This document shows, in pieces, positions 1-7,996 of a stretch of 64,000 nt of DNA (within the stretch, counting starts at the first letter, position 1; every line of letters starts with the position of its first letter). The stretch covers positions 1 to 64,000 of the forward strand of contig JANWYJ010000007.1 in assembly GCA_025055115.1 (NCBI GenBank), read 5' to 3'. A program made the translations under genes and the position numbers. Under the pieces are notes generated by a model. It worked only from the letters and a program-made list of their open reading frames with translations, was not told the origin of the DNA and did no database searches. This DNA is from Gemmata sp. GTDB taxonomy: Bacteria > Planctomycetota > Planctomycetia > Gemmatales > Gemmataceae.

Positions 1-145
1 TGGGCGGAAAGTCTGTTCGGCCCGCAAACCGCGCTGCGAGCAATGCCCACTGGCCGATCTGTGCCCGAAAATCGGTGTCCTGGGCCGCGCGGCCTCAGGT
101 TCGCGCAAGTCGAAATCCCCTCCGCCTGCCGCGCATGAAGAGTAA
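1..145 (+). CDS. nth: Endonuclease III, C-terminal fragment (cut by window start)
   Basis: Frame 2 is open from the window edge to TAA at 143-145 and is missing from the ORF track because it has no start. It reads ...VCSARKPRCEQCPLADLC..., giving cysteines spaced C-x6-C-x2-C-x5-C. That spacing is the [4Fe-4S] cluster motif at the C-terminus of endonuclease III, the base-excision-repair glycosylase/AP lyase that removes oxidised pyrimidines. About 26 residues follow the last cysteine, a basic and proline-rich tail that is longer than usual. The helix-hairpin-helix and catalytic Lys/Asp lie outside the window. MutY shares the cluster motif, so that is the alternative, but the short tail leaves no room for a MutY C-terminal domain. 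Confidence 0.8.
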   Translation, partial: GRKVCSARKPRCEQCPLADLCPKIGVLGRAASGSRKSKSPPPAAHEE

Positions 146-182
146 GGGGGGTTTTGCGCGTGGGTCGACTGCTCATTCATTG

Positions 183-231
183 GCTCAGCCCATGGGGTCA
201 GCCCACGGGAGACAGCCCACGGGGCTTTTTT
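183..231 (+). terminator. Possible intrinsic terminator after nth, built from a triplicated motif
   Basis: Three near copies of cagcccacgggg (about 186, 199 and 213) end in AGCCC-acg-GGGCT followed by a T run at 226-231. The stem is only five base pairs but GC-only next to the Ts, and lies about 70 bp past the nth stop. Weak hairpin, so this is tentative. Confidence 0.35.
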
Positions 232-340
232 CATCCGCGCTTTCTACCCATGTCGGTATCGGTCACGGGGTGCTTCGCGTCGCCGCCACCGTTTGCTAAG
301 ATGGCCAACATCCTCTGTGGCCATTGTGGAGTGATGTCCG

Positions 341-994
341 ATGCGAACGTCCTTGTGCTTGCTGGTGTTACTGGGTATGGCCGGTGGGGTTGTGCTGCGC
401 GGCGACGCGAAGCCAGTGCCCCCCCCCGACGGATTCACCGCGCTATTCAACGGCCAGAATCTCAACGGTTGGAAAGCGACCGGCAAGGCCGATGTCTGGA
501 CGGTCGAAAACGGTGCGATTGTTTGCCAAGGCGGCGGCGGCGGGTGGCTGCTGACCGAAAAAGAATACGGCGATTTTGAATTGCGCTGCGAATACCGCTG
601 GGACAAAAAAGGAGGCAATAGCGGCGTGGCCCTCCGCACCCCCGACAAAGGTGATCCGGCGTATGTGGGCCTGGAGATTCAACTGATCGACGATGAGGGC
701 TGGCCCGGAAAACTGCTCGATTACCAACACACCGGCTCGATTTACGATGTCCAACCGGCCAAAGCGGCCAAGAACAAACCGATTGGCGAGTGGAACACCC
801 TGCGCATCATCTGCCGCGGCCGCCATGTGGTGGTGATTCACAACGACGTGGAATTGGTCAACGCTCATCTCGACGACTATCCGGCTAAATTCGACAAGCA
901 CCCCGGCCTGAAACGGGAGAAAGGCCGGGTTGGCTTCCAGAGCTACAACGTCCGTGTCGATTTCCGCAACATCTGGATCAAAGAACTGAAGTAA
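341..994 (+). CDS. Secreted DUF1080 (3-keto-disaccharide hydrolase-like) protein
   Basis: This 217-residue protein starts with a hydrophobic signal peptide ([16 protein letters not shown]) and is one DUF1080 domain. The family is a concanavalin-like beta-sandwich, greatly expanded in planctomycetes, with some members acting on 3-keto-glycosides. Typical motifs are visible: [13 protein letters not shown] near residue 30, [19 protein letters not shown], then NSGVALRTP and [11 protein letters not shown] in the middle. Length matches single-domain members. It lies 64 bp before hisI on the same strand; no functional link is obvious. The family is clear; the substrate is not. Confidence 0.9.
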   Translation: MRTSLCLLVLLGMAGGVVLRGDAKPVPPPDGFTALFNGQNLNGWKATGKADVWTVENGAIVCQGGGGGWLLTEKEYGDFELRCEYRWDKKGGNSGVALRTPDKGDPAYVGLEIQLIDDEGWPGKLLDYQHTGSIYDVQPAKAAKNKPIGEWNTLRIICRGRHVVVIHNDVELVNAHLDDYPAKFDKHPGLKREKGRVGFQSYNVRVDFRNIWIKELK

Positions 995-1058
995 CCAACG
1001 CCCGTGGCCAACGGATGTTCCCTTCGACCTCCCACAACCGCCGGTGCGAGAACGACCG

Positions 1059-1430
1059 ATGCTGAATTTCGACAAATGCGGCGGCCTGGTGCCCGCCATC
1101 GCCCAAGATGCCGATAGTGGCGAAGTGCTGATGCTCGCCTGGATGAACCGCGAAGCCTTCGAGGAGACGGTGCGCAGCGGCCGCGCTGTCTACTTCAGCC
1201 GCAGCCGCAACCGGCTGTGGCGGAAAGGGGAAGAAAGCGGCCATGTCCAGGAAGTCCGCGGCATTTATATCGACTGCGACGCGGATACGGTTCTGTTGAA
1301 AGTCAAGCAAATCGGCGAAGCCGCCTGTCACGAAGGTTATAAAAGTTGTTTCTTCCGCCAACTGGTCGAGGGCGAACTGCGGACTATCGCCGAACGCCTC
1401 GTCGATCCGGCAACGGTGTACAAGAAGTAG
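1059..1430 (+). CDS. hisI: Phosphoribosyl-AMP cyclohydrolase
   Basis: HisI opens the adenine ring of phosphoribosyl-AMP, the third step of histidine synthesis. The 123-residue protein shows the family signatures: [37 protein letters not shown], and the metal-binding [15 protein letters not shown] plus the later [12 protein letters not shown] cysteine motif. I start at ATG 1059 rather than GTG 1044 because MLNFDK aligns with usual HisI N-termini. No fused HisE domain and no other his genes lie nearby, so it is an isolated his gene. Its stop region is duplicated in tandem (see repeat at 1416-1466). Confidence 0.93.
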   Translation: MLNFDKCGGLVPAIAQDADSGEVLMLAWMNREAFEETVRSGRAVYFSRSRNRLWRKGEESGHVQEVRGIYIDCDADTVLLKVKQIGEAACHEGYKSCFFRQLVEGELRTIAERLVDPATVYKK

Positions 1431-1466
1431 GTATACAAGAAGTAAATAAAAAAGTGTACAGAAAGT
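1416..1466 (+). repeat. Tandem duplication of the hisI stop region
   Basis: gtgtacaagaagtag (1416-1430, last four codons plus TAG) is followed directly by gtatacaagaagtaa (1431-1445), and a decayed third copy gtgtacagaaagt begins at 1454. The period is 15 bp, so a second in-frame stop lies immediately after the first. Confidence 0.85.
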
Positions 1467-1573
1467 CAAGAAAACGGTTGGCCGCCGGCGTCCAACCGTT
1501 ACGGCCGTTGCGGGCGTATCCGTCGGCCGGGGCGATCCCCCCGGCCGCAGCCGCTCGGCTCGCGGCATCCCCC

Positions 1574-1683
1574 CCGGGAACTCCCTCCGCGAGGAGGAAG
1601 GCTTCGCCGCCAATGGGACTGTAAGCGTCAACGGAGCCCTGGGTAACCGGGAACTCCCTCCGCGAGGAGGAAGGCCTCGCCGC
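1574..1683. repeat. 37-bp direct repeat pair, 73 bp apart (class A)
   Basis: Positions 1574-1610 and 1647-1683 are 36/37 identical, separated by 36 bp of unrelated sequence. Each copy contains CCTCC-GCGA-GGAGG, a five-base-pair stem closed by a GNRA-type loop. The pair sits between the convergent hisI and M28 peptidase genes. Confidence 0.9.
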
Positions 1684-1709
1684 GGAGCGATCCCGGGAAG
1701 GCCCGGTGG

Positions 1710-3284
1710 TTATTTGCGCGGGAGCAACTCGGGAAGATTGGCGATCCGCACCGCGGTGACCGCCATCACCTGCGCCCCCTGGATCAAGTTCGCTTCCTTG
1801 GCTTTATCGAAGGTATCGGTTTGGGTGTGGTGGGTGAGGCGGTATTCGTCCATCTCTTGCCGGCAGGCAAAGCCGGGTACGCCGGCGGCTTCAAAGGGCA
1901 GGTGGTCCGTTCCGCCGAGGCGGCCCAAATCCAGTCCGCGCCAGCCCTCCAGCGTTTTGAGCGATTCCAGGTGTGGTTCCAGATACGGCAGGAGCGTTTT
2001 CCGCCCCTGCAGGCCGAAGCCCATGACCTTCCCGGTGCCGGTGTCGTGAACCAGGGCCACCGAATGCTTCGGCAAATCCGCTTTGTACTTCTCGACATAT
2101 TTCCGCGAACCCCACAGCCCCTGCTCTTCGCCGCTGAATAAGCAGAAGCGAATGGTGCGCCGGGGGCGCTGCCCAGCCCTCGCGAGCTGCGCCACGACGC
2201 GGGCCGTTTCGAGGATGACGCAACTGCCGGTGCCATTATCGGTGGTGCCGCTGGCGAGTTCCCAGGAGTCGAGGTGGGCACCAACGACAACGATTTCGTC
2301 GGGTTTGTCGCGGCCACGGACTTCGCCAATCGTGTTGTACACGGTGATCGGACCGGGAATGAACGTATTGGTGATTTCCACCTCAACCCGCGTGGGTTCC
2401 TGGTCGCGTGAGGCCAACCGATACAACAGGGCGTAATGTTCGTGGGCCATGAAGACCCGGGCGATCCCCTGCTCGGCCGCGGCGCGATCGGTGCCCCAAC
2501 TCCCCGTCGTGACGAGCAACCCGTGCGGCTTGCCGGCGTCGGTCACTTCGCACGCCGCCCCTTCTTCTTTGAGAAACGCTAGGACATCGCGAATGAAGGC
2601 CCCACCGGGTTGCCGGGTTTCGTCGCTCCAGGAGCCGATGCTCACTTCTTCAGGGGTATCCTTCCGAGGTGTGTCCTGAGGTGGGTCGCGGGGAGCAGTG
2701 TCGGTCTTGGGTTCGTCTTTGGCCTTGGGCAAGGTGGTAGGATCGAGAATGGGAGCAACGCGGGCCGGCGGTTGCAGGAGCACGACCGCGTTTTTGAGTT
2801 TACCCCTGTAGGCTTGCAAGTCGGCTTTATTGCGGGCTTTGAGCAGCACGACATCGCCCGTGATCCGACCATGGGTGCCAGGAGACCAGCCGCGTGAAGC
2901 GATCAGCAAGGTCCGACCGGTATTTGGTTCCACCAGCTTCATCTCGGCTTTGCCGCGTTCCCAACCGTAGGGAATTTCCCACGGTTCGAGCCGGACATTC
3001 TCCAAGCCGTACTCTTTCATCCGCTGCGCGGTCCATTGGTTGGCTTTTTCGAGATTCGCCGATCCGGTCAGCCGCGCTCCAATGCGGTCGGAAAGGTATT
3101 CGAGATTCTTCATGATTTCGGAACGCGCGCGAATCTCGCCGATCAGCCAACGGTCGATCTCCGTGGCCGAATAACGCGGGGCGGGGGCCACCTCGTGCGC
3201 TGGTGCCAGACGCCCTACGAACCCACACAGTCCGGCCAAGAGCACCGGCCCGATCCAACGCACAACCCACACTCGTGGCAGCAT
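1710..3284 (-). CDS. Secreted M28-family zinc metallopeptidase with PA-like domain
   Basis: The ORF is longer, but ATG 3284 begins a clean signal peptide (MLPRVWVVRWIGPVLLAGLCGFV), giving 524 residues. The M28 aminopeptidase fold is shown by the zinc-ligand motifs GAHLDSWELASGTTDNGTG, the catalytic FSGEEQGLWGS, and the C-terminal GGTDHLPFEAAGVPGF. A protease-associated-like insert (about 110-330) carries an unusual Lys/Asp/Pro-rich stretch (KAKDEPKTDTAPRDPP). Overall order resembles carboxypeptidase Q-like planctomycete proteins. It probably degrades peptides outside the cytoplasm. Convergent with hisI. Confidence 0.9.
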   Translation of the reverse strand: MLPRVWVVRWIGPVLLAGLCGFVGRLAPAHEVAPAPRYSATEIDRWLIGEIRARSEIMKNLEYLSDRIGARLTGSANLEKANQWTAQRMKEYGLENVRLEPWEIPYGWERGKAEMKLVEPNTGRTLLIASRGWSPGTHGRITGDVVLLKARNKADLQAYRGKLKNAVVLLQPPARVAPILDPTTLPKAKDEPKTDTAPRDPPQDTPRKDTPEEVSIGSWSDETRQPGGAFIRDVLAFLKEEGAACEVTDAGKPHGLLVTTGSWGTDRAAAEQGIARVFMAHEHYALLYRLASRDQEPTRVEVEITNTFIPGPITVYNTIGEVRGRDKPDEIVVVGAHLDSWELASGTTDNGTGSCVILETARVVAQLARAGQRPRRTIRFCLFSGEEQGLWGSRKYVEKYKADLPKHSVALVHDTGTGKVMGFGLQGRKTLLPYLEPHLESLKTLEGWRGLDLGRLGGTDHLPFEAAGVPGFACRQEMDEYRLTHHTQTDTFDKAKEANLIQGAQVMAVTAVRIANLPELLPRK

Positions 3285-3778
3285 AGTGTAACAAACTCCG
3301 CAGATAAGCCTGATTCGGGACCATGGGGAGGTGAAACTATTGTGCTCACCGATGGCGCCAGAAACAATAGGGCACATGCGCGCAGCCACCGGACTGAGGC
3401 CCCGGGAAACGGCACGGACCGGTGCCTTCGGACACCCGCCCGCCAGAGGGGTACGACGCACCGCCCACCAGCGGATGGGAAACGGGTGGACTTCCGCGCA
3501 ATGCTTGACCACCTGTGGGGAAGCCCTGTGTGCTACAACGGTCGGGAGCTTGTAAACATTTCAGATCACAGTGATAAAGTGCTTGTCCCAGATCACAGTG
3601 ATAAAGTGCTTGTCAATATTTCAGATCACAGTGACCTGTTTCGTCGGTCGAGAAGCCCCCGGTACAACAGCGGTCGAGCGCCATGGTGATGTCAGAAGCG
3701 ACTTGGCGCCGCGCCGGACAGTGGTTATGAGAACCGCCGGTGTGTCGGCTGGATGCGGTGAAGGTTTGAGGATTGTGG
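3285..3778. other. 494-bp divergent intergenic region
   Basis: It separates the M28 peptidase (leftward) from a lipoprotein gene (rightward). It holds an inverted CTATTGT/ACAATAG pair around 3338-3374 and the triple repeat at 3562-3645. I see no convincing ORF, tRNA or sigma70 promoter. Confidence 0.6.
3562..3645 (+). repeat. Three-copy direct repeat upstream of a lipoprotein gene
   Basis: cagatcacagtgataaagtg plus cttgtc occurs at 3562-3587 and 3589-3614, with a third diverged copy at 3622-3645 (steps 27 and 33 bp). It is AT-richer than its surroundings and ends about 130 bp before the next start codon, so operator or iteron use is possible. Confidence 0.85.
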
Positions 3779-4801
3779 ATGCCCGGTCGTTGGTTCTTGG
3801 CGGTAAGTTACGCGGTTTTGACATTGCCCCTGTCGGCGTGCTGGCACGTCCAGGCCACGATGCAACCGCGTGAGGAAACTTCTCCGCGGGCGCGAACGCT
3901 TCCCGCCGCCCCGTCGGAAGGTCCGCCGCCCAGTAGCTTTGCGATTCTGCCCCGGGTGCCAGGAACGGTGGTTCGCGAGAAAACCCTGGCCACCGCGCCA
4001 ACACCCCGTGAGGCCCATACACCTGTTCCCGCAGATACCAAAAGGGTCCAGAAACCGGCCCCCCCCAACCCCGTCACGCCCCTGACCGGGGAATCACCGG
4101 GATTGTTCCCGGTGGGGACGCTTCCGTCGGCCCTTCCGCTGCCCGAAGCCCCCCTGGTCGCGGCCGTGCGGGCTTATAGTGAAGGTCGGCCCGAGAAGGC
4201 CCTGGAGATGCTACGCACGCTCGACAAACCCAATCAGGAATTCGTCCTGGCGCTACTGCCCGTGCTGGCCCGCGGGGCCACCGCCGATCTGCACAACGAT
4301 CCCACGACAACGACCGTTTTGCTGGATCAACTGGAAAGCGTGGTGGCGCGATTGGTCCCGCAGGCGCAATTGCGGATCGAGAAACTCTGCTTCTGCCGCG
4401 ACGTTTTCGGCTTCGGCCGCTTCATCCCCCGACCCGACAACGAACCGTTCAAACCCAACGAACGGGCCAACCTCTATCTGGAACTGAAGAACCTGGGGAG
4501 TCGGCCCTCGGATCGCGAGTTCATCACCCACGTTCACGCCGCCGTCGAAATCCGCGATGCCCACCAGCGGGTGGTCGAGCAATTGGCCCCGCCACCGGCT
4601 GAACCGAATACGCGCGTGCCGGTGGTGCGTTTCGATCGCCGCCTGGTCACGCATACGCCGCTTCACGATTTTCACGTGCTCTACAGCTACACCACGCCCC
4701 GCACGCCGGGAGTGTACACCATCACCATCGAACTGCGCGATGCCGCAACAGGACGCACGGTCAAGTCGCCACCGTTGCAGTTCTACGTCGCTGGCTCGTG
4801 A
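3779..4801 (+). CDS. Predicted lipoprotein of unknown function
   Basis: ATG 3779 is chosen over TTG 3773. The 340-residue product begins MPGRWFLAVSYAVLTLPLSAC, a signal peptide with an LSAC lipobox, so it should be lipidated. A proline/threonine-rich linker follows (to about residue 100). The C-terminal half looks like a beta-rich domain: NLYLELKNLGSRPSDREF, AAVEIRDAHQRVVEQL and PGVYTITIELRDAATGR resemble Ig-like or fibronectin-like strands. I do not recognise a named family. Its stop region is echoed 66 bp downstream. Confidence 0.75.
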   Translation: MPGRWFLAVSYAVLTLPLSACWHVQATMQPREETSPRARTLPAAPSEGPPPSSFAILPRVPGTVVREKTLATAPTPREAHTPVPADTKRVQKPAPPNPVTPLTGESPGLFPVGTLPSALPLPEAPLVAAVRAYSEGRPEKALEMLRTLDKPNQEFVLALLPVLARGATADLHNDPTTTTVLLDQLESVVARLVPQAQLRIEKLCFCRDVFGFGRFIPRPDNEPFKPNERANLYLELKNLGSRPSDREFITHVHAAVEIRDAHQRVVEQLAPPPAEPNTRVPVVRFDRRLVTHTPLHDFHVLYSYTTPRTPGVYTITIELRDAATGRTVKSPPLQFYVAGS

Positions 4802-4886
4802 AACGGTGACGACACAGCCCACAGCCGCTGCAGCCGTGCGGCGATGTGGCCGGTGGCCGGATCATGAAACGATGAGGCGCACAGCC
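4795..4886 (+). repeat. Stop-region echo of the lipoprotein gene, 66 bp apart (class A)
   Basis: 4795-4819 (ctcgtgaaacggtgacgaca..., containing the TGA stop) recurs imperfectly at 4861-4886 (atcatgaaacgatgaggcgc...). TGA is kept in both copies. The match includes one single-base gap. Confidence 0.7.
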
Positions 4887-4959
4887 GATCCGATGGCTTC
4901 TCTGTAAGCTGTATCCCGTACTATCTGGATTGCTGGTTTTTCCCGCGAGATTCCAAACG

Positions 4960-5637
4960 ATGGCGCAAATTTATTTTCATGCCGGAACTGTCACCCGTGA
5001 AGAACGAGCCAAATTGCTCAAACAAACCGGTGCCACCCTCTGGTTCACCGGCTTGTCTGGGTCGGGCAAATCAACCTTGGCGATGGCCTTGGAGCAGGTG
5101 CTGATTCAGCGCGGGCACGCCGCTTACACCCTTGATGGCGATAACATTCGCTTCGGGCTGAATGCCGCCCCAAAGATTTTGATGGAAACCCGCGGCTACA
5201 GTCCGGACATGGCCCAGCGCTTCGGTTTGGGGTTTTCCGCCGCCGACCGCGAAGAGAATATCCGCCGTATCAGTGAAGTGGCCAAGCTGTTTGCCGATGC
5301 CGGCCTGTTCGCGTTAACGAGTTTCATCAGTCCCTACCGCAAAGACCGCGACGCCGCCCGGCGTATTCACGAACACAACAAAACCGGTCCTTTGCCATTC
5401 ATCGAAATTTATGTGAATACGCCGCTTGAAGTGTGTGAGCAACGCGACCCCAAAGGGCTTTACAAGCAAGCCCGGGCCGCCTTGGCCGCGGGCCAAGGGA
5501 TGGGCTTCACGGGGGTCGACGATCCCTACGAACCGCCGCTCCACCCCGAAATCACCTTCGATGCTTCCCAACACACAACCGCAGAAGGGGTTGAGCGGAT
5601 ACTGAAATATTTGGAGGAGCGGAAATTGTTGGGCTAA
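4960..5637 (+). CDS. cysC: Adenylylsulfate (APS) kinase
   Basis: CysC phosphorylates APS to PAPS in sulfate assimilation. The 225-residue protein has the Walker A motif GLSGSGKS near residue 34, followed by [11 protein letters not shown] and the [20 protein letters not shown] signature, then [13 protein letters not shown] and [19 protein letters not shown]. All are standard CysC motifs. I start at ATG 4960 (MAQIYFHAG) rather than the upstream TTG. No cysD/N or fused sulfurylase neighbours it. About 30 residues around [20 protein letters not shown] fit the usual C-terminal substrate region. Confidence 0.95.
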   Translation: MAQIYFHAGTVTREERAKLLKQTGATLWFTGLSGSGKSTLAMALEQVLIQRGHAAYTLDGDNIRFGLNAAPKILMETRGYSPDMAQRFGLGFSAADREENIRRISEVAKLFADAGLFALTSFISPYRKDRDAARRIHEHNKTGPLPFIEIYVNTPLEVCEQRDPKGLYKQARAALAAGQGMGFTGVDDPYEPPLHPEITFDASQHTTAEGVERILKYLEERKLLG

Positions 5638-6173
5638 CACCCGCGGTCAACCGTGCTTCGAGACCGTGCTGCGAGAGGGCGGACCGACCGTGCGACCGGC
5701 CCGCGCAGCGATAGCCCCGTCAACCCCACGCCGGTGGTGTCGGCGCGTTTCGCTCACCGGCGTTGCAGCGCCCCGATCAACCCGGCCGGTGGGGCCGCAG
5801 CGCACCGACGGAGCTGGGATGCGGCCGGGCTATCCGGTTGTAACAAAGCGCCGGGTTGTGCGGGAACTGGCGGCTGGCACGAATGCAGGGAAGAGCGCGG
5901 CCGCCGCCTCCGAAGAATCGCTTTCTTCGCCGCTACACTCTGTTGACTTTCTCTATTTTTACTATTCCACTGCATACGCCCTAGTCGGAGTATCCCGACG
6001 AGAACACGAAAAAACCGGTGCTTTTCGCGCAACTCGGCTCAAGGGCGTTCTTGAATGTCTTTCGGAGTCAACGTAGAGTTGTCGCGAATGAATCGGCGGC
6101 GGCGTTGTTGCGCCTGGAGGTTGTCCGCGACAAGGCCGTTGGCTGTCGTACCCACCGGATTCTTGGATTGACC
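5638..6173. other. 536-bp intergenic region without a recognisable gene
   Basis: A 13-bp tandem repeat (accgtgcttcgag / accgtgctgcgag, 5650-5675) follows cysC closely. A looser pair around 5705-5738 and 5765-5791 shares gcagcg...ccggtgg. The stretch 5930-5990 is AT-rich and may hold the promoter of the next gene, but -35 and -10 spacing is not convincing. The ORFs here look like chance. Confidence 0.5.
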
Positions 6174-6866
6174 ATGCCGGCTTCCAAACTTTCTGCCACC
6201 GCGGAACACCCGATCGAAGGCTTTCGCACGCTGGTGCTGCCGTCGGCGCCGCATCGGCCCATACATCTGTACTTGCCCACCGATTACCAGCCGAAGTATG
6301 CCTATCCGGTGGTCGTTCTGTGGCATGCCGATGGTTCGCGGGAAGAAGAGGCGATGCGGTGGGTGCCACGGCTGAGCCGGCGGAATTACTTGGCGGTGTG
6401 TATCCGCGGTCCGGTCCTCGGGGGCGTGCGTGGCGATGGCTGCCCAGTCTTTGGCTGGGGCCGTCGGGCCGATGCCCTGACGGCGGCCGCCGTGCGGTAT
6501 GTGGCGGCCCACTACCATGTCCGGTCCGACGGCGTCTACTTACTAGGAGTGGGTGAAGGTGGTACCGCCGCCTATCGTTTTGCTCGGGCGTATCCGGACC
6601 TGGTCGCCGGGGTGGCCGCTCTCAACAGCCAACTGCCGATGGTCCGCGGCCCCATTGCGCGTCTGCGTGTGTTGATCGCCCATGGAGCAACCAACATGCG
6701 CTGGCCGCTGATAGAAGCCCGCCGCAGCGCCCGGCGATTGGCCGCCGCGGGCGCCGACGTCCATTTCCAACGCTATCCGACGTCGCATCGCCTCCATCCC
6801 GACATGCTCCGCGATGCCAACCGCTGGATTATGACGGCTGTGACGGGAAAAAGCCAATCCGAGTGA
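6174..6866 (+). CDS. Alpha/beta-hydrolase-fold protein lacking the nucleophile serine
   Basis: From ATG 6174 (MPASKLSATAEHP) the product has 230 residues and the layout of a PHB-depolymerase/phospholipase-like esterase: strand RPIHLYLPTDY, YPVVVLWHADG, the helix ADALTAAAVRYVAAHYHV, the nucleophile elbow, then LRVLIAHGATNMRWPL and a C-terminal SHRLHPDMLRDANRWI with the expected histidine. At the elbow, where GxSxGG is expected, the sequence is G-V-G-E128-G-G, with glutamate instead of serine. It is therefore probably not a serine hydrolase; it could bind a ligand or be catalytically altered. The longer ORF start at 6018 has no supporting features. Confidence 0.75.
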   Translation: MPASKLSATAEHPIEGFRTLVLPSAPHRPIHLYLPTDYQPKYAYPVVVLWHADGSREEEAMRWVPRLSRRNYLAVCIRGPVLGGVRGDGCPVFGWGRRADALTAAAVRYVAAHYHVRSDGVYLLGVGEGGTAAYRFARAYPDLVAGVAALNSQLPMVRGPIARLRVLIAHGATNMRWPLIEARRSARRLAAAGADVHFQRYPTSHRLHPDMLRDANRWIMTAVTGKSQSE

Positions 6867-6915
6867 ACTCCGGACCTATCAGGACGCGAGGCGGAACAAG
6901 GGCCAAGTCCACCCA

Positions 6916-7764
6916 TCACCCCACTCCGGGTAGCGGCGGGCCGAAAGCCGCAGGTACACACGCGGTCACGGCCGGGGTTTCGTTCTCGGGGCGCATGTGC
7001 TTGAACAGCACCGGCATGAGAGTCAACATCGCAACAACCGCACAGGAACCGGTGAAAATCAGGGCATGGGCCAGGGAAAAACGCAGAATCGGCCAAAAGG
7101 CCACCAACCACACCATGACAAAAGCGAAGTTGATCAGTAGCGCTAGCGCCACCGCTGCGCGACTGGGGACAAAGACCGTATCGAGCTTGTGCATCTCCAC
7201 GTAGCGGCTGCCTTTTTCTTCCACAAACCGGCGTTCGGGCGCGTATTCGGGTCGCGTTTTGGGTGTGCCGTCTTTGAAGCGAGCGTTGTAGCGAACCGGT
7301 TCGGGGTCGTGGGGTCCTCGGATGCGTAACGCCGCGGTGAGGTATTGGGTGCCACTACTGGTCGCGCCCTGGAGGGTGAAGGGATTGCCAGTCCCTTCTT
7401 CGAGGAATTGAGAACCTTTTCCACCCAGACTGCGTTGGAAGCGGACCGTAGTTTCCATGGGGTTGCCAGCACTATCGAGCTTCAGTTCGCCACGCACCGC
7501 CACCCAGCGGATCGCTTCGAAGTCGTGAACCTCCATTGTGGTGTAGGGTGTGAAGTTGAAGAAGGTATCGTAGCGCCCCGGCGCGCGGCGATCGATGGCC
7601 ACCCACAACGTGATGAACGTGGCGACCAACACTGCCGCCAGCAACGAACGCAGCACGAAGCGATCCGCCGGCGCTTGGTAAAAATAGCCCTGCGCCACCC
7701 AGCCACCGCCCAGGAAGATCGCGAACAGCCCCAACAGGACCATCACAAAGACCAACAGTAGCAT
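6916..7764 (-). CDS. Membrane protein of unknown function
   Basis: The ATG at 7764 is preferred over the longer ORF start because GAGG lies five bases upstream. The 282-residue product has two N-terminal membrane segments (MLLLVFVMVLLGLFAIFLGG and FVLRSLLAAVLVATFITLWVAI), an extra-membrane domain of about 130 residues, then two C-terminal segments (AAVALALLINFAFVMVWLVAF and LAHALIFTGSCAVVAMLTLMP). I recognise no family. Convergent with the hydrolase-like gene to its left, 49 bp apart. Confidence 0.75.
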   Translation of the reverse strand: MLLLVFVMVLLGLFAIFLGGGWVAQGYFYQAPADRFVLRSLLAAVLVATFITLWVAIDRRAPGRYDTFFNFTPYTTMEVHDFEAIRWVAVRGELKLDSAGNPMETTVRFQRSLGGKGSQFLEEGTGNPFTLQGATSSGTQYLTAALRIRGPHDPEPVRYNARFKDGTPKTRPEYAPERRFVEEKGSRYVEMHKLDTVFVPSRAAVALALLINFAFVMVWLVAFWPILRFSLAHALIFTGSCAVVAMLTLMPVLFKHMRPENETPAVTACVPAAFGPPLPGVG

Positions 7765-7918
7765 CAGAGCCTCAATCGACCGAAGGAAATGGGGTCGCTT
7801 CGCCAGCGCAGCGGTGTGTGCCGCTTCGACCGGCTCGCCCGGAGGCGAATCGCTGTACCAACTCACACCGACGACGAACACGGTATCTGCGAAGGATGCG
7901 GGGGGCAAGGGGTTGGCG

Positions 7919-7946
7919 TTGCATCAGCCGGAGTTATCGCTATAGT
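7919..7946 (+). promoter_or_regulatory. Possible sigma70-type promoter
   Basis: TTGCAT (7919) and TATAGT (7941) are spaced 16 bp, about 35 bp before the first ATG of the thioredoxin-fold gene. The -10 matches five of six consensus bases; the -35 is poor. Confidence 0.35.
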
Positions 7947-7957
7947 CCGCAGCCACC

Positions 7958-7981
7958 AAGGTTTCGCAGAAGGTTTCGTAT
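7958..7981 (+). repeat. 12-bp tandem repeat overlapping an ATG
   Basis: aaggtttcgcag is followed by aaggtttcgtat. The second copy runs into ATG 7980, which opens a nine-codon frame ending in TGA at 8004-8006. Confidence 0.75.
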
Positions 7982-7996
7982 GCGCGTACCGACGAG

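Noticed and set aside
5754-6032. 92-residue minus-strand ORF in the gap after cysC.
   Set aside because: Arg/Pro-rich low-complexity product with no start signal or family features.
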